Of a stretch of DNA of 64,000 bases, positions 1-12,000 are shown piece by piece. A program made the position numbers and the translations under genes. Below the pieces are notes generated by a model, which saw nothing but the letters and a program-made list of their open reading frames with translations, made no database searches and was not told the DNA's origin. The stretch comes from Pleodorina starrii (taxonomy: Eukaryota > Chlorophyta > Chlorophyceae > Chlamydomonadales > Volvocaceae), in contig BRXU01000006.1 in NCBI GenBank assembly GCA_030267565.1, positions 3,770,001 through 3,834,000 on the forward strand. Direction: 5' to 3'. The first letter of the stretch is position 1. Every line of letters starts with the position of its first letter.

Positions 1-124
1 ACCGTGGTGAGGGACCGGTGCGCTTGTAGGTCGTACTATTTCGCAAGATAGTACGGCACGCATAAGTGGTCCTCGCATAAGTGGCTACGGTCTGACGCAT
101 ACCACTGTTGCATCCGGTGCTGAA

Positions 125-1831
125 ATGTCGCGCTGCTTTAGAGATTATGTTGCGGAGCGATTCAAATGCAATGCTCAATCAGATTGCATCATAGTCTTTT
201 ACCAGACGGCGGATAACAGCGCCGCCGACGAGACTCCACCAGAATGCAAGCGGAAAAAACTCGCTGATGATAAGTCGACCTCTGCTGCTTCAGCCACAAC
301 AAACATTTTGGGCGAGCCAATTCCTGCGCATCTGCTGGTCATCTGCGGCGGCTCGCCCCGGTTCCGCGCGCAAGCAGAGCGATGGGCGCAGGGCACAGCA
401 GGTGCGGACAGCAAGCCCGTGCTTCGCGTACCCTTGCAGGGAGCGGAGGAGTTACCCTACGCGCTGTCGACACTGCGCTTCATGTACACCGACAGCCTGG
501 ATGTCAGCTCGATGGATGCCCTGCTGCGCGTCCGCCGGCTCGCGACCTATCTCCAAATAGAAGGCTGCACGGAGGCCTGCGACGCAACCATGGCTGGCCT
601 CGCTTCCTCCAGCTCCGCGGCTGCCGGACCGGACAACAACAACAACAACCCCAAACCGCTCGCTGGCATCCTTGACCTGTACATGCGACGCGGTCTGCTG
701 CCTGAAGATCCGGAAGGCGAAAACGCCGCCCTAAAGCTGCTCAACGTCTGCCGACAGCAGCTGGTGCAGCACAGCGGTTCGGTCCCCGCCGAGGGCCCGC
801 TGGTGGAGGGCGGGCCCTGCCTGGGGGAGCTGCTTGCGTGGGCCTTCCGCGACGCGCAGACGCTGCTAAGCGACCCGGAAACGCGGCGGCAGATGGAGGC
901 GCTGCCACTGGCTGCAATGGAAGCACTGCTGCGGTGTGACGCCTTCGCCGCGGATAACGAAGCGAGCGTGTTGCTGGTGGTGGCATGCTGGCTCGCGGCG
1001 TTCGGCAAGACGAGCTCAGACACGGCCGACGCGCGCAGCCGGCTCTGCAAGCTTGTGCGGCTGAGCCAGCTCAGCAGCACCTTCCTCCACGTCGTGCTGC
1101 CATGCCTGACCTGGTTTCCCATTACCCCGGAGGAGTACCGCTTCCTGTGCGATTACGCCACCGCGCCGCCGGCGCAGCGCACCCGCATGATCCGCATGGC
1201 CGCCGGGCTGTACGACTGCGGGTTGGCCTGGTACGCGACGACGCCCCGGCCGTGCCTGCCGCAGCAAGCCGTACGATTGTACGAATGGTCAATCCAGGAG
1301 AAGGACCTTGCGGCCGCACTGTCCAAGGACGCGGCCGCGCAGATGGTGCGCGTGGACGGCAGGTTCGCAAACGGCGCGGAGCGGGTGGTGTCGTACGGCC
1401 TCGAGTGGTATCCGTACCTGCAGTACGGCAAGGGCAAGGACGCGGCGGGCGTCTTCCTGGCCTGCGTCTGGCCGGCGGCGCTGGGGGTGCAACAGCCGGA
1501 GAAGGTAGTGGCGGTCGTGCAGCCCGGCCCCGTCGTCTTCCGCGTCGACAAGGGATGCGCCAGCGAGCTCCGCCGGGGCGCTGAGGTGGCGTGGAAGATG
1601 ACTTTCGCGCCGGAAGTGTATGTGCGCGTGGGTTGGGAGTGGGGCGAGGCTGAGGCGCTGCCGTTGCAGGCCGTGGCCGCGCCGCCGGCGACGGCTGGGG
1701 AGGGGAGCGCGCAGAAGGCGGCGGCGGAGCAGCAGCAGGGCGGGGCCGCCGCGGGCCCGTCGCCGCTGTCGCCTTGGGCGCCGTACCTCTTGGACGGCTG
1801 CATCCGCGGCTCTCTCTTGTGGACCTGGTGA
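125..1831 (+). CDS. BTB/POZ-BACK domain protein, intronless
   Basis: Single uninterrupted ORF of 568 codons. The N-terminal part reads as a BTB/POZ fold: a DCIIVFY strand near residues 20-26, a Lys/Ser/Ala-rich insert, then HLLVICGGSPRF at about 69-80, where BTB proteins usually have the 'H..vL...S..F' strand-helix. A Leu-rich region near residues 255-360, including DNEASVLLVVACWLA, resembles a BACK domain. The C-terminus (about 390-568) is a divergent beta-rich region ending in a Gly/Ala/Gln linker and a short tail. BTB-BACK proteins commonly act as substrate adaptors of CUL3 ubiquitin ligases; that role is inferred here. The ATG at 125 is the first in frame, but only 124 bases precede it, so an upstream exon cannot be excluded. 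The lack of introns is unusual beside its intron-rich neighbours and would fit a retrocopy or an expanded algal family. Confidence 0.75.
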   Translation: MSRCFRDYVAERFKCNAQSDCIIVFYQTADNSAADETPPECKRKKLADDKSTSAASATTNILGEPIPAHLLVICGGSPRFRAQAERWAQGTAGADSKPVLRVPLQGAEELPYALSTLRFMYTDSLDVSSMDALLRVRRLATYLQIEGCTEACDATMAGLASSSSAAAGPDNNNNNPKPLAGILDLYMRRGLLPEDPEGENAALKLLNVCRQQLVQHSGSVPAEGPLVEGGPCLGELLAWAFRDAQTLLSDPETRRQMEALPLAAMEALLRCDAFAADNEASVLLVVACWLAAFGKTSSDTADARSRLCKLVRLSQLSSTFLHVVLPCLTWFPITPEEYRFLCDYATAPPAQRTRMIRMAAGLYDCGLAWYATTPRPCLPQQAVRLYEWSIQEKDLAAALSKDAAAQMVRVDGRFANGAERVVSYGLEWYPYLQYGKGKDAAGVFLACVWPAALGVQQPEKVVAVVQPGPVVFRVDKGCASELRRGAEVAWKMTFAPEVYVRVGWEWGEAEALPLQAVAAPPATAGEGSAQKAAAEQQQGGAAAGPSPLSPWAPYLLDGCIRGSLLWTW

Positions 1832-3884
1832 ATTCGACCGACAACAAATCCCAAATGCTGCGGTATTGCTGAATCCGTTCGCCAACGTTGCCTTTCCTCG
1901 GGTACTTCCCTGCGGGTCTCCTTTCTGTTTCACCACCGATGTCCCGTCGGGCTTCCTTGCACGGGTCCAAATTTGCGCGGTCGCAACGAGTGACCCGTGG
2001 GCCATTGCAGAGGCGCGAGCGAGCATCCTGTTGGGGTTTGCGGGAATGGTCGTTGAGCGATGCGGTGTGCTGCTGCGTCGCCACATATATATATGGGGCA
2101 AGGAGAACACGGCGTGATGGATTCGACTCGTATCCGCGGCGATGACTGGGAGCGCGCTTGCCGCAAGGCAAGCATGCGAACACTGTGCGTGCGCTGGCGT
2201 TCAATTACAGGATGCGGGTATGCCGTATATGATGCGGGACCCGAGACGGAGTGTTGGTTTTGCCGCTTGTCAGGTTTCGCCCGTCGGTGCAGCGTCAAGG
2301 CGACGGCTTACCTGAACTGGCCCTGGACGCAGGATGGTGCTTAGTTTCGGGTATCAAGTGTTTGTGCTGCGAACGGCTGTGATCGGTGTGAACTTAACGG
2401 CCGGATTCAAACTCATCGTGAATCCGTGCTCATGGTACTGATCCCCGCTGCATCCCAGCGTCTGTGCAATTCTGGGTTGGGTTTGGTCTGGCATGAGCCG
2501 TGGTTGGCTGTTTCCCTCTGTCAGGACGATCGCACGGCGCGGAGCGTGCCAACGCTGCCTGCCAGGTCGCCACCGTGACCAACCTGTACTGCAACACGTC
2601 GTGTCGTACACACCCAGCGACAGCGACACTTGTGTGTATCCAGCAGCTGCATGGCAGTCATGCGTGCCCGCACGGGCGGCTTACTGGCACCTCGCATGCA
2701 GCTTTCATAAAGCGTTTTCGAGTGGCCGGACCCTTAGGGATTACCGGTGCGTGCCGCCTTTGACACTGCTGTGGCCGAAGCCGTAGCTTGCTGTATCAAG
2801 CCTTACCAAGCGCCCATCAACATGCTGTAAGAAGCGAAAGTGCGCAACGAACGCGCACGTGACCAGGTTGATGCGAGGTTATTGTTTACTCCTACTGCCA
2901 AGACCGGAGGTTCAGCACAACTCAGACCGGGTGGAGCGCTGGTGGAGCAGCCGGAAACCTTTCGTAAGGCGTTGCGTGGAGCGGCGTGGAGCATCTGGCC
3001 TCTTCTGCCCTTTGGCCAGCGCCTGCCAGCGCGACGGACGCTGCAACCTGCTGGCTCCCCCAAGCCTAATGTAGAATCTGCCGCTTGTCCACAAATGTGT
3101 GAGTTTCGTTTTAATTGTGACGGGTCCAGCACGGCCTGGCTCTGCCGCGTTGAACCGCTGATTATTCGAGGGGTATGGTTGGTTGGTCTGTTGGTGGTTC
3201 CGCAAGCGTGTCGAAGCAGTTCAGGAGACAGCCCATCCAAATTGGGAAGCCTTAGCTTGCATCACCCCGTGTGCCTGCTGCGTGTCCAGCGACCGCGTGC
3301 CGCCACTGGCCAGAACTCTTCGAACACTTCGACGCAACAATTTTCGGGACCAGTCAGCTGAGGGAGCTTGAGGTTGCTGGCAAAGGCAAGCATGACTAGC
3401 CTGTGCGCTGAGCTAATAACTTATAGAAATTGGGTTGATGATGATGATGTTACAAGCTTCAGCGAGCTCGTACGGTCCAGACGAACCCAGAGGCTCATGA
3501 ACCGCCTAACTTAGCCAAAGGAAATTGGGTTGGAAAGCGCAAAAAATTCCACATGGCCGTACGGCAGTGCGCTCCAAAAAACAGTGGTTTCTCGATCCCG
3601 TTCTTCAGCAAATGATGCAATCGTATGGTGACATTGTGAACGGTTGGCGTCGGTATCTATTTAGTTCATCAAAAAGCACCCTCCAGGAGTTGACCGCCCT
3701 CTGCTCGTTTCCTCAAGCTGCTTGCCTTCGCTGGCCACCGGTGAAATATTCCTCGGCAGTGGCTTGTAGCTCCCGTCTTCACCCTAGATAAGGCCAGATA
3801 GGTTGCGACCACCTACCTGCTCCTCCGAATTAGAAGCTTGTCCCGGCTGTCGGTCGCGGCAGCCGCAGTCACAGCAACCTAAAA
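1832..3884. other. Intergenic region, BTB gene to SNARE gene
   Basis: About 2 kb with no convincing coding exon on either strand. It holds the 3' region of the BTB gene and the promoter of the SNARE gene. A short run of TA dinucleotides lies near 2083-2096. The first TGTAA, the usual green-algal polyadenylation word, is at 2826-2830, which would give a 3' UTR of about 1 kb. Confidence 0.5.
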
Positions 3885-5704
3885 ATGCCGCTGATTTACA
3901 GCAGTGTGTCTCAAGGCACCGTCACAGTTGCCGAGTATGCGGCTTTCTCTGGCAATTTTGGTGCGGTCGCCAAGGACTACTTGGAAAAGGCCGGCAAGAA
4001 CGAGGGCAAATTCACCTTCAACGTTGATGGCCATACATTTAATTTTTTGAACCGGGGCGGCTTCAGTAAGTCGGGCATTCCGGGTGCTTTCCTGATGGAT
4101 GGCTCTCAATACTGGAATCCGGCTTAAGCGTGACGCCCCTCTTGGCGAGCTCATGCAGCGTACCTTGTGGTTGCCGATGAAGCCTACGGACGGGCAATTC
4201 CTTCAGCCTTCTTGGACAAAATGGCCAGCGAGTTCGGCATGAAGTATGCCGATAAGGCTCAGGGAGCTAAGGAGGGCGCCTTGAACTCCTCTTTCGGGTA
4301 GGCATCATAGCATGAAACGTGTAAGAGCCGTCAGGTCCTGACGCTAAGGGGACACTGCCTGGGTCCTGCAGCAAGCAGCTCAAGCAGATGATGGAGCATG
4401 CCACGCAGTTCCCAGAGGAGTACTCGAAGGTGGCATCCGTGCAAAAGAAGGTTGGTGGGGGTGTGTGTGAAGTGGGCGACTTTGGGAGGGCCGGCGGAAA
4501 GGGGTGCGGGGACTCCGTGGTGGGTCTGCCATAGTCCTGCATGCGGTCAACGGTGGGGACACGCGCTTGGCGCAGCCGGCACTTGCTGAAACATTCGGTA
4601 ACATCCCTCCTACCTGTACGGAGGTACGTGCTCGGATGGTTTTGCGAACGCCGCTGCCGGGTGTTGCTCCGTGCGCCAAACCGCTTTGATCCGCGACACG
4701 CCAAGGGATCAAGGGATCCCCTTTTTGCAATCCAGACCCATTACCCTTGTGGCTAAGACCTGGTCAGAGCAGCGGTGGGCCCGAACCACCACGTACAGTT
4801 AGCCACGCCCCCTTGGCTGCACAACTCGCCCCCATAGGTGGATGAGGTGAAGGGCATCATGACGGAGAACATCGAGAAGGTCCTGGCGCGAGGCGAGAAG
4901 CTTGAGCTGCTGACGGATAAGACGGAGAACCTCATGAACGAGGTGGGGTGAATGCCGCCGTGCTGGATTCCGGGGTGGTCGGTCATTTATTGGCAGCACC
5001 GGGCCGGTCAGGACTGGTGCCGTTGGGCTTAGGCCGGGTCCGGCAGCGCCGGGCCTCTTAGGATTGGGAGCTTGGGAGCCTTTTTGTTACATGGGAGCCC
5101 CAAGGCACCCAGGACCCAGACCGGGCTTGGGAGGACTTGGGAGTCCCAGACTGGGCTTGGGAGCCCCAGAGCGCCAGGTAGCAGCAGGGTTCTATTAAAG
5201 TCTCAGCTGGCAGCAGGTTCTTGAGGCAGATCGTATCACGGCAGTATGCGGGGGTACTTCAAAAAGCGTCCTGATTCTTGAGTCACTAAATGTTTGTTTT
5301 CCTTTTGTTTGGGCTTCTAGCACAGAGTTTAAAGCTCTGACTGGAAAGAGCAGCTGGGGCCCCAGGGGCTTGTCGCGCCTTAGTTGGAGGTGTACGATGG
5401 TTGGCATTCGGATACGGCGCTCGTCGTACAGGAGCTGCGAAGCCCCATGTTAGCTAGCGTTCCTGCACAGACTCAACTTCCCAGCACAGCCCTGAGCCCC
5501 GTTCCCTTGCGTGTGGCCCTCCGTCCGTCCGTCGCCCGACAGGCTGACCGCTTCCAGCGGGCAGGCCGCACGCTGCGGCGCCGGATGTGGCTGCAGAACT
5601 GCAAGATGAAGATCGTTGTCGCGTTCGCGGTGATTCTGTTGGCGGTCATCATCTTCCTGCTCGTTTGCTTCTCGGGAGGGAACTGCCTGAAAGGCGGCAA
5701 GTGA
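3885..5704 (+). CDS. Longin-type R-SNARE (VAMP7/VAMP72 family)
   Basis: Five exons: 3885-4065, 4159-4297, 4372-4450, 4838-4942 and 5543-5704. They join in phase to 221 codons, a normal VAMP72 length. Residues 1 to about 125 form the longin domain (start [13 protein letters not shown], then [12 protein letters not shown] and [14 protein letters not shown]). The R-SNARE helix follows: [16 protein letters not shown], then ARGEK carrying the zero-layer Arg, then [10 protein letters not shown] basic [12 protein letters not shown] stretch leads into one C-terminal transmembrane helix (about 195-216) and a short Cys-containing tail. R-SNAREs of this class pair with Q-SNAREs to fuse vesicles with plasma membrane, endosome or vacuole. 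The longin domain controls SNARE closure and sorting. The start is fixed by family alignment. The last junction (GAG to GCTGACCGC) was chosen because it keeps the spacing between the helix and the membrane anchor. Confidence 0.93.
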
Positions 5705-6829
5705 AGCGGCGGCAGTTGCTGTGGCATGATCTGCGGTCTTGGGCTCAGGCGAGCGCCACCTCCTCGGGCGCACAGCTTGGGACGGTACAGCGCGGCCGGC
5801 CGAGGGAGGGCGCGGCCGGGATTAGGGGGTAATGGGGTACCGGGGCGGGCGCTGGGCAGGCACGAGGTCCAAACGGTGCCGTGCCTGTAACAGGAAGGTG
5901 GTACGTGGGCGGGCGGGTGGAAGGAGTGGGCGTGAATGGGGTCGACTCGGCATGGCGACGGAGGCGTGGCCATTCATCTGATCAACGTAGGCATATGGCA
6001 TTTGACGAGTGGCGCATGGATGGGTAATCCTTGTGCAGCATTTGCAGGCTGGGACGGGGCTGTTGCATTACCAGATGCGCGAGCATCTGACGGCGTAAAC
6101 GAGATGGGGCGGGTGAACTGGGTCCTCGTCGAGTCGTGCCGGACAGGCGCTTCACGACGCTGTGTAATGAATTGGCTCTTTTAGGGGAAAACTCGATGGA
6201 TGCGCACTGCTCATGACTCTTCAGGAGAGGGTTCTTGGGGTGTTTGAGCCCTTGCCTGTGGTATCCGTCGCGTTGTCACGTGCACGTCTACCAACGACTT
6301 CATAATGCAGGATGGCGGCTTTAATCGGGTTATGGGAGTTGTTTAGCGTATAGGGTTAATTTATTGATCCCCTAACCTCGTCAAGTCCTGGCTGTGGCTG
6401 TGCGGGTCCGCTAGCGGGCTAGGGTCGTCCAAACACGTGATACTTGCGCGTTGCACCAGAACTCTGACAGACGTCCACTCCGCCTGCATCGCATCAAAAA
6501 CATCAAATATAGGAGTTTCCATCTATACACAATTACCCGCTTCAAGCTCTGCAAGGCACGTCAAGTCAGCAGTACGGCGCCGTACGTGAGGGAGTTGCTC
6601 TCAGAATTTGGGGCGAGCCCTTGGCGCTGGATCAGCTTTTCCCCTCCGTTGCACACATTCTGGTATACACCTACAGACCGAGAATCCCAATGCAGCACAA
6701 ATCACAAAGGAGTTTTCAAGTCACGTTGACGAGCATGAAATTTTCTAGCTAATCAGCACAGATTGGCAACAAACCTCAACCTGTATCATTTACTAGACAT
6801 AAGTCCTGTATTAGTTCAACAAAATAAAC
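5705..6829. other. Intergenic region, SNARE gene to transporter gene
   Basis: About 1.1 kb holding the 3' UTR of the SNARE gene and the promoter/5' leader of the transporter. AT content rises over 6300-6830, as expected just upstream of an algal gene. I see no coding exon, RNA gene or clear repeat. Confidence 0.5.
5886..5890 (+). terminator. Candidate TGTAA polyadenylation signal of the SNARE gene
   Basis: TGTAA lies 182 bases after the SNARE stop codon. TGTAA is the standard poly(A) word in chlamydomonadalean algae. A second candidate is at 6163-6167. Confidence 0.35.
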
Positions 6830-9055
6830 ATGGCCCCCAGACGGCCCCAACAGGATGAAGCTCTTCCTTTGCTGGAGCAGCAGGAGCCACGCAAGAAGAA
6901 ATCAACTTTGTTAACCGTGTGTCCATTCATCCTCGGTAAGTGACGCGAGTCGAAACATAACGAGAAGGTCAGGCACGTGCGTTCCGCAGTAGGGCTGTCC
7001 GTGAAACACACGTGGGTCTTTGCGCTTGCCGTTGCAGGCAATGAATTCTGCGAGCGCTTGGCTTACTACGGGTATGCACGACCGATTTGTCGGGGTGGTC
7101 GTGGGGGCCCTGTCGCGCCGCCGTGAATCGTCACGTCTGCGGCGCCCTTGGCCTGCCACTGAATTTTTTCCGAGGAAGGGAAAATATGACTTCGGCGAGG
7201 ATAACTGATTGCGACTGTTTGTGCCTGCGTTCAGGCTTGCTACCAACCTCGTCATGTACATCACAACGGTGATGGGCGGGGACCCCGCAGACGCCGCCAT
7301 CCAGGTTTGTCCATGCGATCGAACCGGAACTGCCGATATCATTGGGGCTGAAATAGGCTCCCGGAATAAGGCTCGAACGCGGCGCCACCAAGCAAAACAC
7401 GCACGCGTACGGCTCGTTCCGGAAGAGTGCATCCGGCATTACAAATTTTCGCCCCGTCTGATAAGCTTTTGCGAATGCGCGGCCTCTCCCCCACACTAAT
7501 ATTCGCTTTCCGCCGCCCTGGGTATCGGCTCCAGGTCAGCGTGTTTGAGGGCACGTGTTACCTGACGCCCCTCATCGGCGCGTATCTGGCGGATTCGCGA
7601 TGGGGCCGCTACAAAACAATCCTCGTCTTCTCCTCAATCTACCTAGTGGTGAGTCCATCTGGGTCAGTCGGAAAATTTCGCCCTACCTCTGCGCTGCTCG
7701 TACGTACGGCATGTATTGCATGCCACGCCCCGGCCATGAGTGTGCTGCGCACATATCACGGCCCGAGCCGATCTGGGTCAGCCTGGTACGGAGCCGAAGC
7801 GATCTGGGTCGACCGTAAATCATTTTAATTCAAAGAGCTTTTAAAGTCTGGCTGTCTATCGATGCCGTCTGGCCCCCTGGGGCCACCAAAACCGCCTGGC
7901 CCCGCTGCCGCCGCCGCTGCTGCCGCTGCCCTGCCGTCCGCCGACGTTCTTTTTTTCGCATCTACCTCGTTGTCACTTCCCTTGCGCTACAAGCCACCAA
8001 TCTTGCCGCTCCGCTGCGGTATTTTCTTTTTACCTCCGCTCGTCACTGGACAAGCGCATCACTCACACGCGCGCCGCTCCTCGCGGCTGCCCTCCTGCGC
8101 TGTCGCCACTGCAACCAGAATTACCAGAACACCATATCCAGGTCCATGACCGCACACGGCAAACCCCTCCCCACTTGCCCCACTCGCCCCACTCGCCTCA
8201 CCCACTCCCGCCACTTCCTCCCGCAGGGCATGGTGATGCTCGCGCTGACCTCCTGGCTGCCTGGCCTGACCCCGCCGGAGGGGGAGGAGGCCACCTGGCC
8301 GCAGCTCGGCGCGCTGATCGCCTCCCTGTCGATCATCGCGCTGGGCACCGGCGGCATCAAACCCAACGTATCGGCCTTCGGAGCCGACCAGTTCAATGAG
8401 GCAGACCCGCAGGCGAGAGGGAGGGCGAGAGGGAGGGCGGGGGGGGAGGTTATCCACGTATAGGCCGGATCCCGGGGAGGGCGGGGCGTTATGGACGGAC
8501 CCGTCCGGGGGGGAGGGAGGGAGGGAGGCTGGTGGGGGCAGCCGGCAGGGGAGTTGAGGGAAGGAACGAGGACCCCGGCCTGAGGAGCGGCACAGCAGCA
8601 GCGGCTCTTGAGCTCTGCGAGGCAGGCAGGGGAGGAGGGAGGGCCTTGTTGGGTGGGCTGGCCGGATTGGAGGAGCGCGGCAGACGGCTGGGCAGGTATG
8701 GATACATCAGTCGTGGAAGGACGGGTTCCGGAGCCCTCTGTAACCACCTCCGTAACCACCACTGTTAACCACCACTGTTAACCGCCACTGTAACCGCCAC
8801 TTGACGCACCCCCCGCAGGACCGTCGCGAGAAGGAGTCGTTCTTCAACTGGTTTTATCTAGCCATCAATGTTGGTTCCCTCATCGCCTGCACCGTCATTG
8901 TGTTCATTCAGGACCAGGTGTCTTGGACGCTGGGATACGGAATCCCAGGTGCGTGGGTGTGTGGGGTCTGTGTGGTGTGGGTGTGGGGGTGTGGTGTGTG
9001 TGGTGTGTGTGGTGTGTGGAGTGTGTGTGGTGTGTGTGGTGTGTGTGTGGGTTCT

Positions 9056-9086
<31 letters not shown>

Positions 9087-12000
9087 GAGGCCGAGTGGAG
9101 GAGATCCGAGGCTTCCCCTGCAAACTCCCCCTCCCTCCCCTTCCCTTCCCTTCCCTTCCCATCTTTAGCACCAACATCGCATGGCACGTATGCAACCCCT
9201 CCCCTTCCCTCCCCCTTCCTGGTCAACAACGTCCGCAGTGTCTCAATGTTATATAAAGGAGCTTATCACTCCCTGAACCCTCCCCCGTTTTAATTACCTC
9301 CCCCTTCCCCTCCCCGTTCTTTCCTCGCAGCCGTGGTCATGGCCACCGCGGTGCTGCTGTTCGTGGCGGGTCGCAAGGTGTATCGCCACGTGCTGCCCAC
9401 AGAGTCCCCAATGGAGAGAGTGGTGAGGGTGGTGGCGGCGGCGATGCACAACAGGTGGGGGGGTTGGTGGGTGGGGGGGTTGGGTAAGTGGGTGGGTGGG
9501 AAGATACCGCAGCGAAGGCACGGAGGCGGCGTTAGCGAACGGACCCTGGGTGGGTGGGTGGGTGGGTGGGTGGGTGGGTGGATGGGGGAGGGGTAAGAGA
9601 AGGATGCCGCGGCGAAGGCACGGAGACGGCGGGGAGGGCAGGGTGGGTTGGGGAGTTCAGACGTTTGCGTGGGGGGCGATGAGGCTACGAGGGGAGGGAG
9701 GGAGGGAGGGGTCCAGTCGGACTGTCCTCTTTGTTGCATGCCCTACACCCCGCAAATACATATCCAGGCTCTCCTCCGCCCTCCCCTTCGCTCTCCGCTC
9801 TTCTCACGCTCTTCGCTCTTCGCTCTTCTCAGATGGATAAAGAAGAAGGGCGTCGAGCCGCGAGCCGCTGACTCCAGCTCCCTGCACGGCGGCCACCTCT
9901 ACACCGGCGCCGCCAACGGCACCGCCGGCGCCGGCGAGCGCCCCGCCAACGGCGGCGGCAACGGCCACCGCTCGCTGATGCTGGGCGGCGCCGCCAGCCC
10001 GCTACCCAGCTACCTCGACCTGGCGACCGCCGTCGGCGGTGGCGGTGGCGGCGGCGGCGGCGACGACGGCGACGACGCCGTCGGCGGCGGCGGCGGGCGG
10101 CGCCGCTTCCAGCGCAACATGTCTGTGCCCATGAGCCCCTCCATGAGCCACCGCTGGCTTGAGGTACGGCGTAATGTCGTACATGTCGTACCGTGCACGT
10201 TTTGCCCCCGTCCCCCCGTCCCCCGGTTTTCGAATAACGCCTATTCCCGTTCGGCGCCTGTCAGCTTTTGCTTTAGCTTGCCGCTTTTTTGAACTGACTG
10301 TGGTGCCATTCGGAACCCCCCACCTCTCCATCCGCCCGGCGTGAGAAACCCTAAAAACCTAAAAACCCTAAAACCAACCCTAAAACCACACACAATACAA
10401 CACCCTCACCCCCCCCTCAGGACGCCATCACCGACTGGCAGACCAGCCAGGGCACTGTGATGCACATGGACGGCCTGGCGGGTCACTACACCCCCCAGCA
10501 GGTGGAGGAGGTCAAGATGGTGCTGCGGCTCATGCCCGTGTTCTTCACCACCATGCTCTACTGGTGAGAGGAACTGGGTGGGTGGGTGTGTGGTGGGGGT
10601 TTGTGTTTGTGTTTTGGTGTGTGTGGGGGGGGCCCTCTCCCCCATGGGTTTGTGTTCCTGTCCGTATCTCCCCGCCTACCTCTCCCCCAAGATGATGCAT
10701 CCCCGATTCGAACCCGCCCGCCCATTCCACCTCCCACCCGCCCATCCTACCCACCACCCGCCCCTCCTACCCGCCCCTCCTACCCACCACCCGCCCCTCC
10801 TACCCGCCCATCCTACCCCCACCACCCGCCCATCCTAATCCCCCCCCCACACACACCTGCCCCTCCTACCCCTCTCCCCCCCTGCAGGACCATTTACACG
10901 CAGATGGGCAGCTTCTTCGTGCAGCAGGGCAACCTCATGGCCCGAGATGTGGTGCTGCCGTCCTTCAGCGGATCTGGATCCGGATCTGGATCCAGCTGGA
11001 CCTTCCACGTGCCCTCCGCCTCCATGTCGCTCTTCAACACCCTCTCCATCATCGTGCTCATCCCCGTGTACGACAAGCTCCTGGTGGGTATGCCGTACTC
11101 TGGACCTCCTCCCCTCCCTCCCTTCCTGCGACCCTCACCTCCCTCCCTCCCTTCCCCTAGGGGATCGTCGTCGTCCTCACCTGCGCACGTCGAGCTTTGC
11201 CTTGGCAGCTTTGTCAACCTTTTGCCTGTTTGGTTGGGCTTTTGTCCTACTTTACTTTACGCCTCCTTCCCTTTCCACCCTTGGCGTCCTCGCTCCGATT
11301 ACTTTCGCTTCGATCTCTTCGCTTCTCGATCACTTGTTCACTTCGCTTTGCTCGCGGATGTCGCCGCTTCACTCGCTTCGCTCCCTACTTACCCCTCCCT
11401 CCCCCTCCCCCTCCCCCTCCCCCTCCCCCTCCCCCTCCCCCTCCCCCTCCCCCTCCCCCTCCCCCTCCCCCTCCCCCTCCCCCTCCCCCTCCCCCTGCGG
11501 TATCTTCTGTTTACCCCCTCCCCTTCCCCACTTCCTACACCCACACCCTCACACCCATACACACACACGTACACACAGGAGCCCGCCATCACGCGCATTC
11601 GCGGCAAGATCACATTGCTGCAGCGCATCGGTGGGTCGGTGGGCCGGTGGGGTCGGTGGGGCGATGAAGACGTGACCGGGGCGGCGGTTCGCTCGAGGGG
11701 CCGGCTGGAGGCCGCTGTAACCAGCACCAACAATGCCTGCTTGTCACCATGCCAAGTCCCAAGCCGCGGTCCTTGCTGACGTTTTCCCTCCGCCGCCGCC
11801 GCCACATCCCTTCCCTTCCCCCTGACTCCCTCCCTCCCTCCCCTTCTGGCCCCCCCTCCCTCCCTCCCTCCCTCCCTCCCTCCCTCCCTCCCTCCCTCCC
11901 TCCCTCCCTCCCTCCCTCCCTCCCTCCCTCCCCCCCGCCCTCCCGCCCGCCCCCCCGCTATCCAGGCTGGGGTATGGTGTTGGCGGTGGTGTCCATGTTG

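Noticed and set aside
10700..10720. GATTCGAACC-like tRNA B-box word
   Set aside because: No A box, acceptor stem or cloverleaf could be drawn around it. I found no convincing tRNA in the window.
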